Part shown: positions 29,410-33,792 of the stretch, one piece after another
How positions within the stretch are numbered: position 1 is the stretch's first letter
Layout of the letters: each line of letters opens with the position of its first letter
Assembly (NCBI GenBank): GCA_017451625.1
Contig: JAFTNY010000050.1
Coordinates: forward strand, 1-33,792
DNA length: 33,792 nucleotides
Source of the DNA: Alphaproteobacteria bacterium
GTDB lineage: Bacteria; Pseudomonadota; Alphaproteobacteria; Rs-D84
Reading direction: 5' to 3'
Notes under the pieces: model-generated
Databases searched by the model: none
The model's input: only the letters and a program-made list of their open reading frames with translations
Told to the model about the DNA's origin: nothing
Program-made: the position numbers and the translations under genes

Positions 29410-30453
29410 CTAGTGCAATTCGTCGGCCAAATTTGCAATCGCAATGGCATACCAATTTGAATTGTTCCACTTTTTAATTCGGTAAAAATTTGGATATGTC
29501 AGATATGCGGTTATAACCGGCATTGGTGCAACATCTGTGTCAGACGGCACAGTTTCGGCCGCGGCCGCGCGTGCTGCATCAATCGCGGCAACGTCTGCGA
29601 CCAGACCTGCGACCATGTCATTGTATGGGATTGGCGAACCGTCGGGATTAACGACCCCCATGGATGCCCACTGGGGCAAAGATAATTTGGTCTTGCCATC
29701 CAGCAAAGTTAAGTCAAAATCGGCCGGCAATACAACACGACGTACAATGCGTTCGTTTTTATTCCATCCCAGTTTATTCAGATAATTACCGGCACTGAAC
29801 ATCGCATCGGAAATATTATTTATTATATCAACACGACGATCACCATTGCCATCAACACCGTATTGGGACAGCGTTGTTGGAATAAACTGAAAATGCCCCA
29901 TGGCACCGGCCCATGACCCTGATATACTATTTATGTCCAGATTGTTGGTGTCTGCAATCTTCATCAGGGCAATTAACTGATTACCAAAAAATGTTTCACG
30001 ACGACCGTCGTACATCAATGTCAAAAACGCATCGGTCAGTTTATGTCGCGCCTTGACCGCACCATAGTTTGATTCCATACCCCAAAATGCCAAAATAACA
30101 TGGGGTGGAACACCGTATTTGTTTTCAACCCGCGACAGCAATGTTGGATATGTGGCGCGCATCTTGCGACCATTGATAATGCGCGTCTGGTTTACTGTGC
30201 GTTCCAGATAGCCATCCAAAGTTAATTTAAATTCATATTGATTTTTATCGCTGCGCACAATCGACGGAATAAAGGCAGGACTGCGCAGTGTGGATTTAAT
30301 CATTTCATCTGATATATTTTCAGATGCGGCGCGGCTGCGCACTGAATCCAGCATATTGTACCAGCGGTCAATATCAAATTCACCGCGGCCAGCATATGCG
30401 CCAAACGGTACAGAAATAACAGCGGCAAACAACCACATTGCAACTTTATTCAT
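29410..30453 (-). CDS. Lytic murein transglycosylase, MltB family
   Basis: The enzyme cuts peptidoglycan to 1,6-anhydro-muropeptides in the periplasm. The 347-aa precursor has a signal peptide (MNKVAMWLFAAVISVPFGAYA) without a lipobox, then RSPAFIPSIVRSDKNQYEF. The catalytic ILAFWGMESNYG has Glu at about 127, followed by SGSWAGAMGHFQFIPTTL and YGVDGNGDRRVDIINNI. The C-terminus holds an Ala-rich stretch and NFYRIKKWNNSNWYAIAIANLADEL, typical of the family. ATG 30453 is chosen: GGGG lies seven bases before it, and the upstream in-frame codons overlap the preceding barrel gene. Confidence 0.88.
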   Translation of the reverse strand: MNKVAMWLFAAVISVPFGAYAGRGEFDIDRWYNMLDSVRSRAASENISDEMIKSTLRSPAFIPSIVRSDKNQYEFKLTLDGYLERTVNQTRIINGRKMRATYPTLLSRVENKYGVPPHVILAFWGMESNYGAVKARHKLTDAFLTLMYDGRRETFFGNQLIALMKIADTNNLDINSISGSWAGAMGHFQFIPTTLSQYGVDGNGDRRVDIINNISDAMFSAGNYLNKLGWNKNERIVRRVVLPADFDLTLLDGKTKLSLPQWASMGVVNPDGSPIPYNDMVAGLVADVAAIDAARAAAAETVPSDTDVAPMPVITAYLTYPNFYRIKKWNNSNWYAIAIANLADELH

Positions 30454-30467
30454 ATTAGTACCCCAAT

Positions 30468-31985
30468 TTAAAATGCGTATTTTACGCCGATATGCAAACC
30501 AAATGATTGCCACGTCGCATGTTTCAAGGAATCACTGACCTTTTCAGTATGGGCTGCAACCGTTTCCAACAACGGCACATAATATTTGTTCCCCAATTCA
30601 TCTATAACTTCCTGCATGACATATTGGCCATTTTCATCAATTACATACTGGCTGTATTCTGCAATGTATAATTCGCCACCAATTTTGCCAACGTGAAACA
30701 GATTTGTGTCCACCTTTAACGACAACTGCATGCGGTCTGATATTTTATAGTTGTATTCCATTTCGGCAGCATATGAATAGGCACCATTGCTGCCTTCGTC
30801 CAAGAAACTGGGGTTCTGTTGCCAGTCGGTACGATTTGGCCAGATACCTTCGGATGAATACTTTGGCAGACCGAATTGCATATAGAAACGCAATTTGTCC
30901 TTTAACGTCATCTGTTTTTCAATTTCCAGACCGACATAGAAACCAGACCACGTTGTGTTATAGATGTGCGTTGTCCCTTCGACAATAACAGGACCGTCGC
31001 CACCGATGATAACGCATTCGTTCGCATCAACACCCCATGGAATTGTACCCATTGATATTTCATAGTCGCCGGTGGTTAAACTGTTGCCCAAATATGGGAA
31101 TCCATTAACACCTGTGCCGGTGGATGTGTTGGTGACAACCTTGATATCTTCGGGGGACATACAGACCTGATACCAGTCTTCGGGTGCCTCGGCCCCGATG
31201 GGAACAGAAAAATATTCGCCCAATTCATTACCAAAAACATATGTACCTTGGTCTGTCATCAATGGCAGATATATCCCAGGGTTGGGATAATAATGATTAG
31301 ACATTTCCAAGTTGTGTTTGAATATTTCATACCCAAATGTCGGCGACAATTTCCATCCGCCAATATCCCATACGTGATGTGCCGCCAGACCGAAACGGAA
31401 ATGATTGCTGCGCCCCGACTGATCACCCATAGAAATTGTAAAAATACCGTATTCTGGAACCGATGAATCAAACGGTTTCAGGTCATAGTCCATTGACAGA
31501 CCACCATGCGACATATCACCGTATGCGTATTCCCCATAAACATACATATCAAAGTCGCGCAAACTAAAATTATGACGGGCACCGACACGAATTTCATTCC
31601 AAATCATGTCGTCCCATTCCAAAATAGAATTTACACCGGTTTCAAATTCAAAATCTGCAAAGCGGCGCGAATATCCGGCATATAAAGATGTGGCGGGTTC
31701 ACTGTCTGCGGGCATTGCGATGCCGTTGGCCGTCATTGTGCCAACAATGGTTGGTGCCTGTGGGCGTGGGACCCGATACGAATATGTGCGCGAACCAACC
31801 ACCTGTTTAGAGCCGGATTGCCCAACGTACTTTGTATAGCCCTGATCTGCGTATTGACCGTATGCAGACTGATTCGCCGTCGGGGTGGCCGATGTTTGAT
31901 AGTATGACGGCACCCCTTCGTTCGCGGCAAATGCCACAAACGGCGTTAGTATCCCCGACAAAAATGAAATTGTCCCCGCCTTCAT
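30468..31985 (-). CDS. Large outer-membrane beta-barrel protein
   Basis: The 505-aa precursor has a signal peptide (MKAGTISFLSGILTPFVAFA), a Tyr/Gln/Ser-rich linker (about 25-75), then many amphipathic strands (SLYAGYSRRFADFEFETGV, NEIRVGARHNFSL, FDMYVYGEYAYGDM, SGFYVGLEIEKQM). It ends FGLHIGVKYAF with terminal Phe. The middle (MDYDLKPFD, then SNHFRFGLAAHHVWD) faintly recalls omptin proteases, but the full catalytic set could not be placed and the protein is about 200 residues longer; left unnamed. It is followed 14 bp downstream by mltB, so barrel and wall enzyme are probably co-transcribed. Confidence 0.7.
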   Translation of the reverse strand: MKAGTISFLSGILTPFVAFAANEGVPSYYQTSATPTANQSAYGQYADQGYTKYVGQSGSKQVVGSRTYSYRVPRPQAPTIVGTMTANGIAMPADSEPATSLYAGYSRRFADFEFETGVNSILEWDDMIWNEIRVGARHNFSLRDFDMYVYGEYAYGDMSHGGLSMDYDLKPFDSSVPEYGIFTISMGDQSGRSNHFRFGLAAHHVWDIGGWKLSPTFGYEIFKHNLEMSNHYYPNPGIYLPLMTDQGTYVFGNELGEYFSVPIGAEAPEDWYQVCMSPEDIKVVTNTSTGTGVNGFPYLGNSLTTGDYEISMGTIPWGVDANECVIIGGDGPVIVEGTTHIYNTTWSGFYVGLEIEKQMTLKDKLRFYMQFGLPKYSSEGIWPNRTDWQQNPSFLDEGSNGAYSYAAEMEYNYKISDRMQLSLKVDTNLFHVGKIGGELYIAEYSQYVIDENGQYVMQEVIDELGNKYYVPLLETVAAHTEKVSDSLKHATWQSFGLHIGVKYAF

Positions 31986-32005
31986 AGTAATTCAGTGTTG
32001 TGTGT

Positions 32006-32016
32006 ATTATATCACA
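32006..32016 (-). promoter_or_regulatory. Extended -10 (TGTGATATAAT) of the barrel-mltB unit
   Basis: A perfect TATAAT (32006-32011 on the minus strand) with TGA upstream lies 20 bp before the ATG at 31985. The leader would be about 14 bases and shows no Shine-Dalgarno. Confidence 0.55.
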
Positions 32017-32089
32017 AAAGTCGCACATTAAGAAAGTGTTTTTATTTATCACTTGCACGAATAAATTCAGGCAGTAAAATGGGCGCAAT

Positions 32090-33148
32090 ATGCAAGCAAT
32101 ACCACATAACATTTATATTCATGTCCCATTCTGCATGTCCAAGTGCAATTATTGCGCATTTTTTTCACAGGCCTGCGTTGCACCAGACTGGGGCAAATAC
32201 AGCGCCGACATATGTGATGAGATAAAATACTGGGCCACTAAAATCGGCCGATTTGACGTGCCAACTGTGTTTTTTGGCGGCGGGACACCGTCGCTGATGC
32301 CGGTTGAATGCTTTGCACAAATTATGAATACGATTTGCACACACTGTAATTTACCAGCGGGGGCCGAGATTACACTGGAATCCAATCCGGCAACGATTGA
32401 CAAAGAAAAACTGAACAGCATGCGGAATGCGGGCGTAAACAGACTGTCCATTGGGGTACAAAGTTTTGATGATGCGCGACTGAAATTCTTGGGACGGCGA
32501 CATAGCGCAGATGATGCGAGACAACTAATTGCCAGCGCACAGAATATTGGACTGCGCGTGTCGGCGGATTTTATATATGGCCTGCCCCAAGATACGGTGG
32601 ACGACGTTATAAAAACATGTCATCAGATAAATCAGATTGGATTGGCACACTGTTCGATGTATGAACTGACCATTGAACAAAATACACCGTTTGGCAAAAT
32701 GAACCTGAACATGCCGGACAACGACACAATGGCGCAGATGTACATGGCGATTGGCGACACACTGAAATTACCACGATACGAAGTGTCAAACTATGCCCAA
32801 GGGGGCGATGAATGTCGACACAATCAAAATGTGTGGGACGGGGCGGCGTATGTCGGCATCGGCCAAGGGGCAGCGGGACGCGTTTATATCGACGACACGT
32901 GGTACGAACAGCGTGGTGCGTACGAACAGTTTGATAAAATCAGCAACCAAACACGTGCAATCGAAAAAGTTATAATGGGAATGCGTACTGTGCGCGGTTG
33001 TGAATTGACAGACGACGTAAAAAACGTTATTGATATAGCATGGATTAACAGTCATCCGACACTGGTCAGAATAAATGGGGGGCGCGTGGCGGCCACACCA
33101 CAGGGAATGCTGGTCTTGGACGACATAGTTGAAAAAATGGTACGATAA
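32090..33148 (+). CDS. hemW: Radical-SAM heme chaperone HemW
   Basis: HemW binds heme and a 4Fe-4S cluster and delivers heme to membrane enzymes; it resembles HemN but is not a coproporphyrinogen oxidase. The 352-aa product has IYIHVPFC15MSKC19NYC22AFF, the three-Cys motif with the HemW-type CxYCxF. FFGGGTPSLMP, TLESNPATID, RLSIGVQSFDD, SADFIYGLPQDT and HCSMYELTIEQNTPF are also present. The RHNQNVWDG segment belongs to the HemN/HemW C-terminal part. The ribosome binding site is weak. The metallopeptidase gene starts two bases after its stop. Confidence 0.88.
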   Translation: MQAIPHNIYIHVPFCMSKCNYCAFFSQACVAPDWGKYSADICDEIKYWATKIGRFDVPTVFFGGGTPSLMPVECFAQIMNTICTHCNLPAGAEITLESNPATIDKEKLNSMRNAGVNRLSIGVQSFDDARLKFLGRRHSADDARQLIASAQNIGLRVSADFIYGLPQDTVDDVIKTCHQINQIGLAHCSMYELTIEQNTPFGKMNLNMPDNDTMAQMYMAIGDTLKLPRYEVSNYAQGGDECRHNQNVWDGAAYVGIGQGAAGRVYIDDTWYEQRGAYEQFDKISNQTRAIEKVIMGMRTVRGCELTDDVKNVIDIAWINSHPTLVRINGGRVAATPQGMLVLDDIVEKMVR

Positions 33149-33150
33149 AA

Positions 33151-33792
33151 ATGGAAAGTAAATTTTGGAACATAGTTGGTATTATTGCGGTGGTGGTCGC
33201 AATAGTTATGGCACACAATGCAACAAAGGAGAAAGTCGTGAATGCAGGTATAAAAGTTGAAAATATGGACACCAGTGTACGGGCGGGTGATGATTTCTAT
33301 GAATACGCAACGCGCGGTTGGCAGGTGGCAAATCCGATACCAGATGACTATTCACGATATGGCGCATTTGAAGTTCTGCGTAATACCAATTTAGAACGAA
33401 CACGTGAAATCGCCGAAAATGACAACGGCAAGATTGGCGAACTGTACAAGATTGCGATGGATGCCGACAAACTGAATGCCGATGGGGTGGCACCGGTTAT
33501 GCCGTATCTGGCAGAAATTGACACACTGTTGCGACCAAATCTGGAAAGATATTTGGGGTTGACGCATACGTTTTCGTCTGCGTTCTGGGGCGATGGGGTG
33601 GCACTGGACGAAATGGACAGCGAACACTTTCTGTATAACATCGGTCAGGGTGGATTGGGATTGTCGCGCGACTATTACTTTGACACAGATGCCAAGTCTG
33701 TCGAAATCCGAAAAAAGTATAAAGAATTTATGGCGCGACAGTTAAAAAACTTTGGCATTGATGCAGATGTGGAAAAATTATATTCACTGGAA
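33151..33792 (+). CDS. M13-family metallopeptidase, PepO/neprilysin-like (partial)
   Basis: The first 214 codons are in the window and the gene runs off the right edge. The product starts with a transmembrane or signal-anchor segment (WNIVGIIAVVVAIVMA). The conserved M13 N-terminal pattern follows: MDTSVRAGDDFYEYATRGWQ, PIPDDYSRYGAFEVL, then HTFSSAFWGDGV and LGLSRDYYFD. The HExxH zinc site would lie beyond the edge. Such enzymes cleave short peptides in the periplasm or at the surface. It is coupled to hemW, with a two-base gap. Confidence 0.85.
   Translation, partial: MESKFWNIVGIIAVVVAIVMAHNATKEKVVNAGIKVENMDTSVRAGDDFYEYATRGWQVANPIPDDYSRYGAFEVLRNTNLERTREIAENDNGKIGELYKIAMDADKLNADGVAPVMPYLAEIDTLLRPNLERYLGLTHTFSSAFWGDGVALDEMDSEHFLYNIGQGGLGLSRDYYFDTDAKSVEIRKKYKEFMARQLKNFGIDADVEKLYSLE

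Noticed and set aside
30468-31985. Assignment of the large barrel as an omptin protease
   Set aside because: A DYD and a few nearby residues recall omptins, but the second catalytic Asp-His pair could not be placed and the protein is about 200 residues too long.

Overview
The window reads as a gene-dense chromosome segment of a Gram-negative bacterium, most likely a host- or gut-associated Alphaproteobacterium living with little oxygen. LpxI, LptE, several outer-membrane beta-barrels and an MltB-like transglycosylase show an LPS-bearing outer membrane. A ZapA/coiled-coil pair, a PlsC with an HX4E motif beside an OlsB-like acyltransferase, and an lptE-holA pair fit Alphaproteobacteria. A class III (oxygen-sensitive) ribonucleotide reductase points to anaerobic growth. 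The lineage is inferred from gene content only. No tRNA, rRNA, CRISPR array, insertion sequence or prophage was seen.

Layout. 1-2120: the edge of a leftward gene, a 71-aa protein with a TTG start, an HNH-type protein with a TTG start, and a small membrane protein, with a 12-G tract between the last two. 2201-5518: lpxI, two outer-membrane barrels and a compact RNA m5U methyltransferase. 5527-8869: zapA with a coiled-coil partner, then a rightward trio (long acidic protein, membrane protein with a phage-P5/muramidase-like domain, single-pass protein). 8849-11797: leftward lptE-holA-map-radC. 11870-15422: a Cys-rich anchored protein, a coiled-coil protein and an acyl-CoA synthetase. 15423-18853: the nrd operon with its regulatory region. 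18904-21110: ankyrin protein, 61-aa membrane protein, secreted protein. 21185-24455: leftward olsB-plsC-proS ending in a terminator. 24456-29403: a structured leader and five genes for surface glycan synthesis. 29410-31985: outer-membrane barrel then mltB, leftward. 32090 to the end: hemW and the start of an M13 metallopeptidase.

The strongest unusual signal is the class III ribonucleotide reductase. The 678-aa NrdD ends just after its zinc-binding knuckle and lacks the C-terminal glycyl-radical segment. After an in-frame TAA and 15 codons, behind the strongest Shine-Dalgarno in the window, a separate 60-aa ORF supplies exactly that segment (SRSMGFIRP followed by FNIGK and ERKTF). nrdG follows 3 nt later, and the operon is preceded by two NrdR-like boxes. 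This looks like a two-piece anaerobic reductase whose radical-bearing glycine sits on its own small protein, comparable in logic to GrcA/YfiD for pyruvate formate-lyase; stop-codon readthrough is the main alternative.

Other points worth a look: an apparent internal deletion in the RNA methyltransferase, an archaeal/eukaryotic-type prolyl-tRNA synthetase, three genes whose promoters imply leaderless mRNAs, a recurring TGTGATAKAAT promoter element, and glycosyltransferases sharing a C-terminal LFGxIPLIKIK-like tail.
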